DNA from: Halisarca cf. caerulea
Taxonomy: Eukaryota > Porifera > Demospongiae > Chondrillida > Halisarcidae
Length of the DNA stretch: 64,000 nucleotides
NCBI GenBank assembly: GCA_963170055.1
Contig: CAUJGJ010000085.1
Coordinates: 2,682,701-2,746,700 of the forward strand
Reading direction: 5' to 3'
Shown piece after piece: positions 13,201 through 28,200 of the stretch; position 1 is the stretch's first letter, and every line of letters begins with the position of its first letter. A model generated the notes under the pieces. That model did not search any database and was not told the origin of the DNA. It was given only the letters and a program-made list of their open reading frames with translations. The position numbers were made by a program, and so were the translations under genes.

Positions 13201-16200
13201 TAGAGTTGTCAGCTTACGGCCATACTACACTGAATCCACCAGTTCTCGTCTGATCACTGAAGTTAAGCAGTGTTAGGCTGGGTTAGTACTTGGATGGGTG
13301 ACCGCCTGGGAATACCCAGTGCTGTAAGCTTTTGCCTTTTCTTTCACTGAAGTACACACATTGGTTTAAAATGACGTTTGAATGTAGAGTTGTCAGCTTA
13401 CGGCCATACTACACTGAATCCACCAGTTCTCGTCTGATCACTGAAGTTAAGCAGTGTTAGGCTGGGTTAGTACTTGGATGGGTGACCGCCTGGGAATACC
13501 CAGTGCTGTAAGCTTTTGAGTTTTTTTTCCTGAAGTGCACGCATTGGTTCAAAATGGAGTTTGAATGTAGAGTTGTCAGCTTACGGCCATACTACACTGA
13601 ATCCACCAGTTCTCGTCTGATCACTGAAGTTAAGCAGTGTTAGGCTGGGTTAGTACTTGGATGGGTGACCGCCTGGGAATACGCAGTGCTGTAAGCTTTT
13701 GCCTTTTGTTTACTCAAGTACACGCATTGGTTTAAAATGACGTCTGAATGTAGAGTTGTCAGCTTACGGCCATACTACACTGAATCCACCATTTCTCGTC
13801 TGATCACTGAAGTTAAGCAGTGTTAGGCTGGGTTAGTACTTGGATGGGTGACCGCCTGGGAATACCCAGTGCTGTAAGCTTTTGCCTTTTCTTTCACTGA
13901 AGTTAAGCAGTGTTAGGCTGGGTTAGTACTTGGATGGGTGACCGCCTGGGAATACCCAGTGCTGTAAGCTTTTGAGTTGTTTTTCCTCAAGTGCACGCAT
14001 TGGTTCAAAATGGAGTTTGAATGTAGAGTTGTCAGCTTACGGCCATACTACACTGAATCCACCATTTCTCGTCTGATCACTGAAGTTAAGCAGTGTTAGG
14101 CTGGGTTAGTACTTGGATGGGTGACCGCCTGGGAATACCCAGTGCTGTAAGCTTTTGCCTTTTGTTTACTCAAGTACACGCATTGGTTTAAAATGACGTC
14201 TGAATGTAGAGTTGTCAGCTTACGGCCATACTACACTGAATCCACCAGTTCTCGTCTGATCACTGAAGTTAAGCAGTGTTAGGCTGGGTTAGTACTTGGA
14301 TGGGTGACCGCCTGGGAATACCCAGTGCTGTAAGCTTTTGCCTTTTCTTTCACTGAAGTTAAGCAGTGTTAGGCTGGGTTAGTACTTGGATGGGTGACCG
14401 CCTGGGAATACCCAGTGCTGTAAGCTTTTGAGTTTTTTTCCTTAAGTGCAAGCATTGGTTCAAAATGGAGTTTGAATGTAGAGTTGTCAGCTTACGGCCA
14501 TACTACACTGAATCCACCAGTTCTCGTCTGATCACTGAAGTTAAGCAGTGTTAGGCTGGGTTAGTACTTGGATGGGTGACCGCCTGGGAATACCCAGTGC
14601 TGTAAGCTTTTGAGTTTTTTTTCCTGAAGTGCACGCATTGGTTCAAAATGGAGTTTGAATGTAGAGTTGTCAGCTTACGGCCATACTACACTGAATCCAC
14701 CAGTTCTCGTCTGATCACTGAAGTTAAGCAGTGTTAGGCTGGGTTAGTACTTGGATGGGTGACCGCCTGGGAATACCCAGTGCTGTAAGCTTTTGCCTTT
14801 TGTTTACTCAAGTACACGCATTGGTTTAAAATGACGTCTGAATGTAGAGTTGTCAGCTTACGGCCATACTACACTGAATCCACCAGTTCTCGTCTGATCA
14901 CTGAAGTTAAGCAGTGTTAGGCTGGGTTAGTACTTGGATGGGTGACCGCCTGGGAATACCCAGTGCTGTAAGCTTTTGCCTTTTCTTTCACTGAAGTTAA
15001 GCAGTGTTAGGCTGGGTTAGTACTTGGATGGGTGACCGCCTGGGAATACCCAGTGCTGTAAGCTTTTGAGTTGTTTTTCCTCAAGTGCACGCATTGGTTC
15101 AAAATGGAGTTTGAATGTAGAGTTGTCATTTTACGGCCATACTACACTGAATCCACCAGTTCTCGTCTGATCACTGAAGTTAAGCAGTGTTAGGCTGGGT
15201 TAGTACTTGGATGGGTGACCGCCTGGGAATACCCAGTGCTGTAAGCTTTTGCCTTTTGTTTACTCAAGTACACGCATTGGTTTAAAATGACGTCTGAATG
15301 TAGAGTTGTCAGCTTACGGCCATACTACACTGAATCCACCAGTTCTCGTCTGATCACTGAAGTTAAGCAGTGTTAGGCTGGGTTAGTACTTGGATGGGTG
15401 ACCGCCTGGGAATACCCAGTGCTGTAAGCTTTTGCCTTTTCTTTCACTGAAGTTAAGCAGTGTTAGGCTGGGTTAGTACTTGGATGGGTGACCGCCTGGG
15501 AATACCCAGTGCTGTAAGCTTTTGAGTTTTTTTCCTGAAGTGCACGCATTGGTTCAAAATGACGTTTGAATGTAGAGTTGTCAGCTTACGGCCATACTAC
15601 ACTGAATCCACCAGTTCTCGTCTGATCACTGAAGTTAAGCAGTGTTAGGCTGGGTTAGTACTTGGATGGGTGACCGCCTGGGAATACCCAGTGCTGTAAG
15701 CTTTTGAGTTGTTTTTCCTCAAGTGCACGCATTGGTTCAAAATGGAGTTTGAATGTAGAGTTGTCAGCTTACGGCCATACTACACTGAATCCACCAGTTC
15801 TCGTCTGATCACTGAAGTTAAGCAGTGTTAGGCTGGGTTAGTACTTGGATGGGTGACCGCCTGGGAATACCCAGTGCTGTAAGCTTTTGAGTTTTTTTTC
15901 CTGAAGTGCACGCATTGGTTCAAAATGGAGTTTGAATGTAGAGTTGTCAGCTTACGGCCATACTACACTGAATCCACCAGTTCTCGTCTGATCACTGAAG
16001 TTAAGCAGTGTTAGGCTGGGTTAGTACTTGGATGGGTGACCGCCTGGGAATACCCAGTGCTGTAAGCTTTTGCCTTTTGTTTACTCAAGTACACGCATTG
16101 GTTTAAAATGACGTCTGAATGTAGAGTTGTCAGCTTACGGCCATACTACACTGAATCCACCAGTTCTCGTCTGATCACTGAAGTTAAGCAGTGTTAGGCT

Positions 16201-19200
16201 GGGTTAGTACTTGGATGGGTGACCGCCTGGGAATACCCAGTGCTGTAAGCTTTTGCCTTTTCTTTCACTGAAGTTAAGCAGTGTTAGGCTGGGTTAGTAC
16301 TTGGATGGGTGACCGCCTGGGAATACCCAGTGCTGTAAGCTTTTGAGTTGTTTTTCCTCAAGTGCACGCATTGGTTCAAAATGGAGTTTGAATGTAGAGT
16401 TGTCATTTTACGGCCATACTACACTGAATCCACCAGTTCTCGTCTGATCACTGAAGTTAAGCAGTGTTAGGCTGGGTTAGTACTTGGATGGGTGACCGCC
16501 TGGGAATACCCAGTGCTGTAAGCTTTTGCCTTTTGTTTACTCAAGTACACGCATTGGTTTAAAATGACGTCTGAATGTAGAGTTGTCAGCTTACGGCCAT
16601 ACTACACTGAATCCACCAGTTCTCGTCTGATCACTGAAGTTAAGCAGTGTTAGGCTGGGTTAGTACTTGGATGGGTGACCGCCTGGGAATACCCAGTGCT
16701 GTAAGCTTTTGCCTTTTCTTTCACTGAAGTTAAGCAGTGTTAGGCTGGGTTAGTACTTGGATGGGTGACCACCTGGGAATACCCAGTGCTGTAAGCTTTT
16801 GAGTTTTTTTCCTGAAGTGCACGCATTGGTTCAAAATGACGTTTGAATGTAGAGTTGTCAGCTTACGGCCATACTACACTGAATCCACCAGTTCTCGTCT
16901 GATCACTGAAGTTAAGCAGTGTTAGGCTGGGTTAGTACTTGGATGGGTGACCGCCTGGGAATACCCAGTGCTGTAAGCTTTTGAGTTGTTTTTCCTCAAG
17001 TGCACGCATTGGTTCAAAATGGAGTTTGAATGTAGAGTTGTCAGCTTACGGCCATACTACACTGAATCCACCAGTTCTCGTCTGATCACTGAAGTTAAGC
17101 AGTGTTAGGCTGGGTTAGTACTTGGATGGGTGACCGCCTGGGAATACCCAGTGCTGTAAGCTTTTGAGTTTTTTTTCCTGAAGTGCACGCATTGGTTCAA
17201 AATGGAGTTTGAATGTAGAGTTGTCAGCTTACGGCCATACTACACTGAATCCACCATTTCTCGTCTGATCACTGAAGTTAAGCAGTGTTAGGCTGGGTTA
17301 GTACTTGGATGGGTGACCGCCTGGGAATACACAGTGCTGTAAGCTTTTGCCTTTTGTTTACTCAAGTACACGCATTGGTTTAAAATGACGTTTGAATGTA
17401 GAGTTGTCAGCTTACGGCCATACTACACTGAATCCACCAGTTCTCGTCTGATCACTGAAGTTAAGCAGTGTTAGGCTGGGTTAGTACTTGGATGGGTGAC
17501 CGCCTGGGAATACCCAGTGCTGTAAGCTTTTGCCTTTTCTTTCACTGAAGTACACACATTGGTTTAAAATGACGTTTGAATGTAGAGTTGTCAGCTTACG
17601 CCCATACTACACTGAATCCACCATTTCTCGTCTGATCACTGAAGTTGAGCAGTGTTAGGCTGGGTTAGTACTTGGATGGGTGACCGCCTGGGAATACCCA
17701 GTGCTGTAAGCTTTTGAGTTTTTTTCCTCAAGTGCACGCATTGGTTCAAAATGGAGTTTGAATGTAGAGTTGTCAGCTTACGGCCATACTACACTGAATC
17801 CACCAGTTCTCGTCTGATCACTGAAGTTAAGCAGTGTTAGGCTGGGTTAGTACTTGGATGGGTGACCGCCTGGGAATACCCAGTGCTGTAAGCTTTTGCC
17901 TTTTCTTTCACTGAAGTACACACATTGGTTTAAAATGACGTTTGAATGTAGAGTTGTCAGCTTACGGCCATACTACACTGAATCCACCAGTTCTCGTCTG
18001 ATCACTGAAGTTCAGCAGTGTTAGGCTGGGTTAGTACTTGGATGGGTGACCGCCTGGGAATACCCAGTGCTGTAAGCTTTTGAGTTTTTTTCCTTAAGTG
18101 CAGGCATTGGTTCAAAATGGAGTTTGAATGTAGAGTTGTCAGCTTACGGCCATACTACACTGAATCCACCATTTCTCGTCTGATCACTGAAGTTAAGCAG
18201 TGTTAGGCTGGGTTAGTACTTGGATGGGTGACCGCCTGGGAATACCCAGTGCTGTAAGCTTTTGAGTTTTTTTTCCTGAAGTGCACGCATTGGTTCAAAA
18301 TGGAGTTTGAATGTAGAGTTGTCAGCTTACGGCCATACTACACTGAATCCACCAGTTCTCGTCTGATCACTGAAGTTAAGCAGTGTTAGGCTGGGTTAGT
18401 ACTTGGATGGGTGACCGCCTGGGAATACCCAGTGCTGTAAGCTTTTGCCTTTTCTTTCACTGAAGTTAAGCAGTGTTAGGCTGGGTTAGTACTTGGATGG
18501 GTGACCGCCTGGGAATACCCAGTGCTGTAAGCTTTTGAGTTTTTTTTCCTGAAGTGCACGCATTCGTTCAAAATGGAGTTTGAATGTAGAGTTGTCAGCT
18601 TACGGCCATACTACACTGAATCCACCATTTCTCGTCTGATCACTGAAGTTAAGCAGTGTTAGGCTGGGTTAGTACTTGGATGGGTGACCGCCTGGGAATA
18701 CACAGTGCTGTAAGCTTTTGCCTTTTGTTTACTCAAGTACACGCATTGGTTTAAAATGACGTTTGAATGTAGAGTTGTCAGCTTACGGCCATACTACACT
18801 GAATCCACCAGTTCTCGTCTGATCACTGAAGTTAAGCAGTGTTAGGCTGGGTTAGTACTTGGATGGGTGACCGCCTGGGAATACCCAGTGCTGTAAGCTT
18901 TTGCCTTTTCTTTCACTGAAGTACACACATTGGTTTAAAATGACGTTTGAATGTAGAGTTGTCAGCTTACGCCCATACTACACTGAATCCACCATTTCTC
19001 GTCTGATCACTGAAGTTGAGCAGTGTTAGGCTGGGTTAGTACTTGGATGGGTGACCGCCTGGGAATACCCAGTGCTGTAAGCTTTTGAGTTTTTTTCCTC
19101 AAGTGCACGCATTGGTTCAAAATGGAGTTTGAATGTAGAGTTGTCAGCTTACGGCCATACTACACTGAATCCACCAGTTCTCGTCTGATCACTGAAGTTA

Positions 19201-22200
19201 AGCAGTGTTAGGCTGGGTTAGTACTTGGATGGTTGACCGCCTGGGAATACCCAGTGCTGTAAGCTTTTGCCTTTTCTTTCACTGAAGTACACACATTGGT
19301 TTAAAATGACGTTTGAATGTAGAGTTGTCAGCTTACGGCCATACTACACTGAATCCACCAGTTCTCGTCTGATCACTGAAGTTCAGCAGTGTTAGGCTGG
19401 GTTAGTACTTGGATGGGTGACCGCCTGGGAATACCCAGTGCTGTAAGCTTTTGAGTTTTTTTCCTTAAGTGCAGGCATTGGTTCAAAATGGAGTTTGAAT
19501 GTAGAGTTGTCAGCTTACGGCCATACTACACTGAATCCACCATTTCTCGTCTGATCACTGAAGTTAAGCAGTGTTAGGCTGGGTTAGTACTTGGATGGGT
19601 GACCGCCTGGGAATACCCAGTGCTGTAAGCTTTTGAGTTTTTTTTCCTGAAGTGCACGCATTGGTTCAAAATGGAGTTTGAATGTAGAGTTGTCAGCTTA
19701 CGGCCATACTACACTGAATCCACCAGTTCTCGTCTGATCACTGAAGTTAAGCAGTGTTAGGCTGGGTTAGTACTTGGATGGGTGACCGCCTGGGAATACC
19801 CAGTGCTGTAAGCCTTTGCCTTTTCTTTCACTGAAGTTAAGCAGTGTTAGGCTGGGTTAGTACTTGGATGGGTGACCGCCTGGGAATACCCAGTGCTGTA
19901 AGCTTTTGAGTTGTTTTTCCTCAAGTGCACGCATTGGTTCAAAATGGAGTTTGAATGTAGAGTTGTCAGCTTACGGCCATACTACACTGAATCCACCATT
20001 TCTCGTCTGATCACTGAAGTTAAGCAGTGTTAGGCTGGGTTAGTACTTGGATGGGTGACCGCCTGGGAATACCCAGTGCTGTAAGCTTTTGCCTTTTCTT
20101 TCACTGAAGTACACACATTGGTTTAAAATGACGTTTGAATGTAGAGTTGTCAGCTTACGGCCATACTACACTGAATCCACCAGTTCTCGTCTGATCACTG
20201 AAGTTAAGCAGTGTTAGGCTGGGTTAGTACTTGGATGGGTGACCGCCTGGGAATACCCAGTGCTGTAAGCTTTTGAGTTTTTTTCCTTAAGTGCATGCAT
20301 TGGTTCAAAATGGAGTTTGAATGTAGAGTTGTCAGCTTACGGCCATACTACACTGAATCCACCATTTCTCGTCTGATCACTGAAGTTAAGCAGTGTTAGG
20401 CTGGGTTAGTACTTGGATGGGTGACCGCCTGGGAATACCCAGTGCTGTAAGCTTTTGAGTTTTTTTTCCTGAAGTGCACGCATTGGTTCAAAATAGAGTT
20501 TGAATGTAGAGTTGTCAGCTTACGGCCATACTACACTGAATCCACCAGTTCTCGTCTGATCACTGAAGTTAAGCAGTGTTAGGCTGGGTTAGTACTTGGA
20601 TGGGTGACCGCCTGGGAATACCCAGTGCTGTAAGCTTTTGCCTTTTCTTTCACTGAAGTACACACATTGGTTTAAAATGACGTTTGAATGTAGAGTTGTC
20701 AGCTTACGGCCATACTACACTGAATCCACCAGTTCTCGTCTGATCACTGAAGTTGAGCAGTGTTAGGCTGGGTTAGTACTTGGATGGGTGACCGCCTGGG
20801 AATACCCAGTGCTGTAAGCTTTTGAGTTTTTTTCCTTAAGTGCATGCATTGGTTCAAAATGGAGTTTGAATGTAGAGTTGTCAGCTTACGGCCATACTAC
20901 ACTGAATCCACCAGTTCTCGTCTGATCACTGAAGTTAAGCAGTGTTAGGCTGGGTTAGTACTTGGATGGGTGACCGCCTGGGAATACCCAGTGCTGTAAG
21001 CTTTTGAGTTTTTTTTCCTGAAGTGCACGCATTGGTTCAAAATGGAGTTTGAATGTAGAGTTGTCAGCTTACGGCCATACTACACTGAATCCACCAGTTC
21101 TCGTCTGATCACTGAAGTTAAGCAGTGTTAGGCTGGGTTAGTACTTGGATGGGTGACCGCCTGGGAATACACAGTGCTGTAAGCTTTTGCCTTTTGTTTA
21201 CTCAAGTACACGCATTGGTTTAAAATGACGTCTGAATGTAGAGTTGTCAGCTTACGGCCATACTACACTGAATCCACCATTTCTCGTCTGATCACTGAAG
21301 TTAAGCAGTGTTAGGCTGGGTTAGTACTTGGATGGGTGACCGCCTGGGAATACCCAGTGCTGTAAGCTTTTGCCTTTTCTTTCACTGAAGTTAAGCAGTG
21401 TTAGGCTGGGTTAGTACTTGGATGGGTGACCGCCTGGGAATACCCAGTGCTGTAAGCTTTTGAGTTGTTTTTCCTCAAGTGCACGCATTGGTTCAAAATG
21501 GAGTTTGAATGTAGAGTTGTCATTTTACGGCCATACTACACTGAATCCACCAGTTCTCGTCTGATCACTGAAGTTAAGCAGTGTTAGGCTGGGTTAGTAC
21601 TTGGATGGGTGACCGCCTGGGAATACCCAGTGCTGTAAGCTTTTGCCTTTTGTTTACTCAAGTACATGCATTGGTTTAAAATGACGTCTGAATGTAGAGT
21701 TGTCAGCTTACGGCCATACTACACTGAATCCACCATTTCTCGTCTGATCACTGAAGTTGAGCAGTGTTAGGCTGGGTTAGTACTTGGATGGGTGACCGCC
21801 TGGGAATACCCAGTGCTGTAAGCTTTTGAGTTTTTTTCCTGAAGTGCACGCATTGGTTCAAAATGGAGTTTGAATGTAGAGTTGTCAGCTTACGGCCATA
21901 CTACACTGAATCCACCAGTTCTCGTCTGATCACTGAAGTTAAGCAGTGTTAGGCTGGGTTAGTACTTGGATGGGTGACCGCCTGGGAATACCCAGTGCTG
22001 TAAGCTTTTGAGTTTTTTTCCTCAGTGCACGCATTGGTTCAAAATGGAGTTTGAATGTAGAGTTGTCAGCTTACGGCCATACTACACTGAATCCACCATT
22101 TCTCGTCTGATCACTGAAGTTAAGCAGTGTTAGGCTGGGTTAGTACTTGGATGGGTGACCGCCTGGGAATACCCAGTGCTGTAAGCTTTTGAGTTTTTTT

Positions 22201-25200
22201 CCTCAAGTGCACGCATTGGTTCAAAATGGAGTTTGAATGTAGAGTTGTCAGCTTACGGCCATGCTACACTGAATCCACCAGTTCTCGTCTGATCACTGAA
22301 GTTAAGCAGTGTTAGGCTGGGTTAGTACTTGGATGGGTGACCGCCTGGGAATACCCAGTGCTGTAAGCTTTTGCCTTTTCTTTCACTGAAGTACACACAT
22401 TGGTTTAAAATGACGTTTGAATGTAGAGTTGTCAGCTTACGGCCATACTACACTGAATCCACCAGTTCTCGTCTGACCACTGAAGTTAAGCAGTGTTAGG
22501 CTGGGTTAGTACTTGGATGGGTGACCGCCTGGGAATACCCAGTGCTGTAAGCTTTTGAGTTTTTTTCCTGAAGTGCATGCATTGGTTCAAAATGGAGTTT
22601 GAATGTAGAGTTGTCAGCTTACGGCCATACTACACTGAATCCACCATTTCTCGTCTGATCACTGAAGTTAAGCAGTGTTAGGCTGGGTTAGTACTTGGAT
22701 GGGTGACCGCCTGGGAATACCCAGTGCTGTTAGCTTTTGAGTTTTTTTTCCTGAAGTGCACGCATTGGTTCAAAATGGAGTTTGAATGTAGAGTTGTCAG
22801 CTTACGGCCATACTACACTGAATCCACCATTTCTCATCTGATCACAGAAGTTAAGCAGTGTTAGGCTGGGTTAGTACTTGGATGGGTGACCGCCTGGGAA
22901 TACCCAGTGCTGTAAGCTTTTGCCTTTTGTTTACTCAAGTACACGCATTGGTTTAAAATGACGTCTGAATGTAGAGTTGTCAGCTTACGGCCATACTACA
23001 CTGAATCCACCAGTTCTCGTCTGATCACTGAAGTTAAGCAGTGTTAGGCTGGGTTAGTACTTGGATGGGTGACCGCCTAGGAATACCCAGTGCTGTAAGC
23101 TTTTGCCTTTTCTTTCACTGAAGTTAAGCAGTGTTAGGCTGGGTTAGTACTTGGATGGGTGACCACCTGGGAATACACAGTGCTGTAAGCTTTTGAGTTG
23201 TTTTTCCTCAAGTGCACGCATTGGTTCAAAATGGAGTTTGAATGTAGAGTTGTCAGCTTACGGCCATGCTACACTGAATCCACCAGTTCTCGTCTGATCA
23301 CTGAAGTTAAGCAGTGTTAGGCTGGGTTAGTACTTGGATGGGTGACCGCCTGGGAATACCCAGTGCTGTAAGCTTTTGCCTTTTCTTTCACTGAAGTACA
23401 CACATTGGTTTAAAATGACGTTTGAATGTAGAGTTGTCAGCTTACGGCCATACTACACTGAATCCACCAGTTCTCGTCTGACCACTGAAGTTAAGCAGTG
23501 TTAGGCTGGGTTAGTACTTGGATGGGTGACCGCCTGGGAATACCCAGTGCTGTAAGCTTTTGAGTTTTTTTCCTGAAGTGCATGCATTGGTTCAAAATGG
23601 AGTTTGAATGTAGAGTTGTCAGCTTACGGCCATACTACACTGAATCCACCATTTCTCGTCTGATCACTGAAGTTAAGCAGTGTTAGGCTGGGTTAGTACT
23701 TGGATGGGTGACCGCCTGGGAATACCCAGTGCTGTAAGCTTTTGAGTTTTTTTTCCTGAAGTGCACGCATTGGTTCAAAATGGAGTTTGAATGTAGAGTT
23801 GTCAGCTTACGGCCATACTACACTGAATCCACCATTTCTCATCTGATCACAGAAGTTAAGCAGTGTTAGGCTGGGTTAGTACTTGGATGGGTGACCGCCT
23901 GGGAATACCCAGTGCTGTAAGCTTTTGCCTTTTGTTTACTCAAGTACACGCATTGGTTTAAAATGACGTCTGAATGTAGAGTTGTCAGCTTACGGCCATA
24001 CTACACTGAATCCACCAGTTCTCGTCTGATCACTGAAGTTAAGCAGTGTTAGGCTGGGTTAGTACTTGGATGGGTGACCGCCTAGGAATACCCAGTGCTG
24101 TAAGCTTTTGCCTTTTCTTTCACTGAAGTTAAGCAGTGTTAGGCTGGGTTAGTACTTGGATGGGTGACCACCTGGGAATACACAGTGCTGTAAGCTTTTG
24201 AGTTGTTTTTCCTCAAGTGCACGCATTGGTTCAAAATGGAGTTTGAATGTAGAGTTGTCAGCTTACGGCCATACTACACTGAATCCACCATTTCTCGTCT
24301 GATCACTGAAGTTAAGCAGTGTTAGGCTGGGTTAGTACTTGGATGGGTGACCGCCTGGGAATACCCAGTGCTGTAAGCTTTTGCCTTTTGTTTACTCAAG
24401 TACATGCATTGGTTTAAAATGACGTCTGAATGTAGAGTTTTCAGCTTACGGCCATACTACACTGAATCCACCAGTTCTCGTCTGATCACTGAAGTTAAGC
24501 AGTGTTAGGCTGGGTTAGTACTTGGATGGGTGACCGCCTGGGAATACCCAGTGCTGTAAGCTTTTGCCTTTTCTTTCACTGAAGTTAAGCAGTGTTAGGC
24601 TGGGTTAGTACTTGGATGGGTGACCGCCTGGGAATACCCAGTGCTGTAAGCTTTTGAGTTTTTTTTCCTGAAGTGCACGCATTGGTTCAAAATGGAGTTT
24701 GAATGTAGAGTTGTCAGCTTATGGCCATACTACACTGAATCCACCAGTTCTCGTCTGATCACTGAAGTTAAGCAGTGTTAGGCTGGGTTAGTACTTGGAT
24801 GGGTGACCGCCTGGGAATACCCAGTGCTGTAAGCTTTTGCCTTTTGTTTACTCAAGTACACGCATTGGTTTAAAATGACGTCTGAATGTAGAGTTGTCAG
24901 CTTACGGCCATACTACACTGAATCCACCAGTTCTCGTCTGATCACTGAAGTTAAGCAGTGTTAGGCTGGGTTAGTACTTGGATGGGTGACCGCCTGGGAA
25001 TACCCAGTGCTGTAAGCTTTTGCCTTTTCTTTCACTGAAGTTAAGCAGTGTTAGGCTGGGTTAGTACTTGGATGGGTGACCGCCTGGGAATACCCAGTGC
25101 TGTAAGCTTTTGAGTTGTTTTTCCTCAAGTGCACGCATTGGTTCAAAATGGAGTTTGAATGTAGAGTTGTCAGCTTACGGCCATACTACACTGAATCCAC

Positions 25201-28200
25201 CAGTTCTCGTCTGATCACTGAAGTTAAGCAGTGTTAGGCTGGGTTAGTACTTGGATGGGTGACTGCCTGGGAATACCCAGTGCTGTAAGCTTTTGCCTTT
25301 TGTTTACTCAAGTACACGCATTGGTTTAAAATGACGTCTGAATGTAGAGTTGTCAGCTTACGGCCATACTACACTGAATCCACCAGTTCTCGTCTGATCA
25401 CTGAAGTTAAGCAGTGTTAGGCTGGGTTAGTACTTGGATGGGTGACCGCCTAGGAATACCCAGTGCTGTAAGCTTTTGCCTTTTCTTTCACTGAAGTTAA
25501 GCAGTGTTAGGCTGGGTTAGTACTTGGATGGGTGACCGCCTGGGAATACCCAGTGCTGTAAGCTTTTGAGTTGTTTTTCCTGAAGTGCACGCATTGGTTC
25601 AAAATGGAGTTTGAATGTAGAGTTGTCAGCTTACGGCCATACTACACTGAATCCACCATTTCTCGTCTGATCACTGAAGTTAAGCAGTGTTAGGCTGGGT
25701 TAGTACTTGGATGGGTGACCGCCTGGGAATACCCAGTGCTGTAAGCTTTTGCCTTTTCTTTCACTGAAGTACACACATTGGTTTAAAATGACGTTTGAAT
25801 GTAGAGTTGTCAGCTTACGGCCATACTACACTGAATCCACCAGTTCTCGTCTGATCACTGAAGTTAAGCAGTGTTAGGCTGGGTTAGTACTTGGATGGGT
25901 GACCGCCTGGGAATACCCAGTGCTGTAAGCTTTTGAGTTTTTTTCCTTAAGTGCATGCATTGGTTCAAAATGGAGTTTGAATGTAGAGTTGTCAGCTTAC
26001 GGCCATACTACACTGAATCCACCATTTCTCGTCTGATCACTGAAGTTAAGCAGTGTTAGGCTGGGTTAGTACTTGGATGGGTGACCGCCTGGGAATACTC
26101 AGTGCTGTAAGCTTTTGCCTTTTCTTTCACTGAAGTACACACATTGGTTTAAAATGACGTTTGAATGTAGAGTTGTCAGCTTACGGCCATACTACACTGA
26201 ATCCACCAGTTCTCGTCTGATCACTGAAGTTAAGCAGTGTTAGGCTGGGTTAGTACTTGGATGGGTGACCGCCTGGGAATACCCAGTGCTGTAAGCTTTT
26301 GAGTTTTTTTCCTTAAGTGCATGCATTGGTTCAAAATGGAGTTTGAATGTAGAGTTGTCAGCTTACGGCCATACTACACTGAATCCACCAGTTCTCGTCT
26401 GATCACTGAAGTTAAGCAGTGTTAGGCTGGGTTAGTACTTGGATGGGTGACCGCCTGGGAATACCCAGTGCTGTAAGCTTTTGAGTTTTTTTTCCTGAAG
26501 TGCACGCATTGGTTCAAAATGGAGTTTGAATGTAGAGTTGTCAGCTTACGGCCATACTACACTGAATCCACCAGTTCTCGTCTGATCACTGAAGTTAAGC
26601 AGTGTTAGGCTGGGTTAGTACTTGGATGGGTGACCGCCTGGGAATACCCAGTGCTGTAAGCTTTTGCCTTTTGTTTACTCAAGTACACGCATTGGTTTAA
26701 AATGACGTCTGAATGTAGAGTTGTCAGCTTACGGCCATACTACACTGAATCCACCATTTCTCGTCTGATCACTGAAGTTAAGCAGTGTTAGGCTGGGTTA
26801 GTACTTGGATGGGTGACCGCCTGGGAATACCCAGTGCTGTAAGCTTTTGCCTTTTCTTTCACTGAAGTTAAGCAGTGTTAGGCTGGGTTAGTACTTGGAT
26901 GGGTGACCGCCTGGGAATACCCAGTGCTGTAAGCTTTTGAGTTGTTTTTCCTCAAGTGCACGCATTGGTTCAAAATGGAGTTTGAATGTAGAGTTGTCAG
27001 CTTACGGCCATACTACACTGAATCCACCAGTTCTCGTCTGATCACTGAAGTTAAGCAGTGTTAGGCTGGGTTAGTACTTGGATGGGTGACCGCCTGGGAA
27101 TACCCAGTGCTGTAAGCTTTTGCCTTTTGTTTACTCAAGTACACGCATTGGTTTAAAATGACGTTTGAATGTAGAGTTGTCAGCTTACGGCCATACTACA
27201 CTGAATCCACCAGTTCTCGTCTGATCACTGAAGTTAAGCAGTGTTAGGCTGGGTTAGTACTTGGATGGGTGACCGCCTGGGAATACCCAGTGCTGTAAGC
27301 TTTTGCCTTTTCTTTCACAGAAGTACACACATTGGTTTAAAATGACGTTTGAATGTAGAGTTGTCAGCTTACGCCCATACTACACTGAATCCACCATTTC
27401 TCGTCTGATCACTGAAGTTGAGCAGTGTTAGGCTGGGTTAGTACTTGGATGGGTGACCGCCTGGGAATACCCAGTGCTGTAAGCTTTTGAGTTTTTTTTC
27501 CTGAAGTGCACGCATTGGTTCAAAATTGAGTTTGAATGTAGAGTTGTCATTTTACGGCCATACTACACTGAATCCACCATTTCTCGTCTGATCACTGAAG
27601 TTAAGCAGTGTTAGGCTGGGTTAGTACTTGGATGGGTGACCGCCTGGGAATACCCAGTGCTGTAAGCTTTTGAGTTTTTTTCCTCAAGTGCACGCATTGG
27701 TTCAAAATGACGTTTGAATGTAGAGTTTTCAGTATACGGCCATACTACACTGAATCCACCATTTCTCGTCTGATCACTGAAGTTAAGCAGTGTTAGGCTG
27801 GGTTAGTACTTGGATGGGTGACCGCCTAGGAATACCCAGTGCTGTAAGCTTTTGCCTTTTCTTTCACTGAAGTTAAGCAGTGTTAGGCTGGGTTAGTACT
27901 TGGATGGGTGACCGCCTGGGAATACCCAGTGCTGTAAGCTTTTGCCTTTTGTTTACTCAAGTACACGCATTGGTTTAAAATGACGTCTAAATGTAGAGTT
28001 GTCAGCTTACGGCCATACTACACTGAATCCACCATTTCTCGTCTGATCACTGAAGTTAAGCAGTGTTAGGCTGGGTTAGTACTTGGATGGGTGACCGCCT
28101 GGGAATACCCAGTGCTGTAAGCTTTTGAGTTTTTTTCCTCAAGTGCACGCATTGGTTCAAAATGGAGTTTGAATGTAGAGTTGTCAGCTTAAGGCCATGC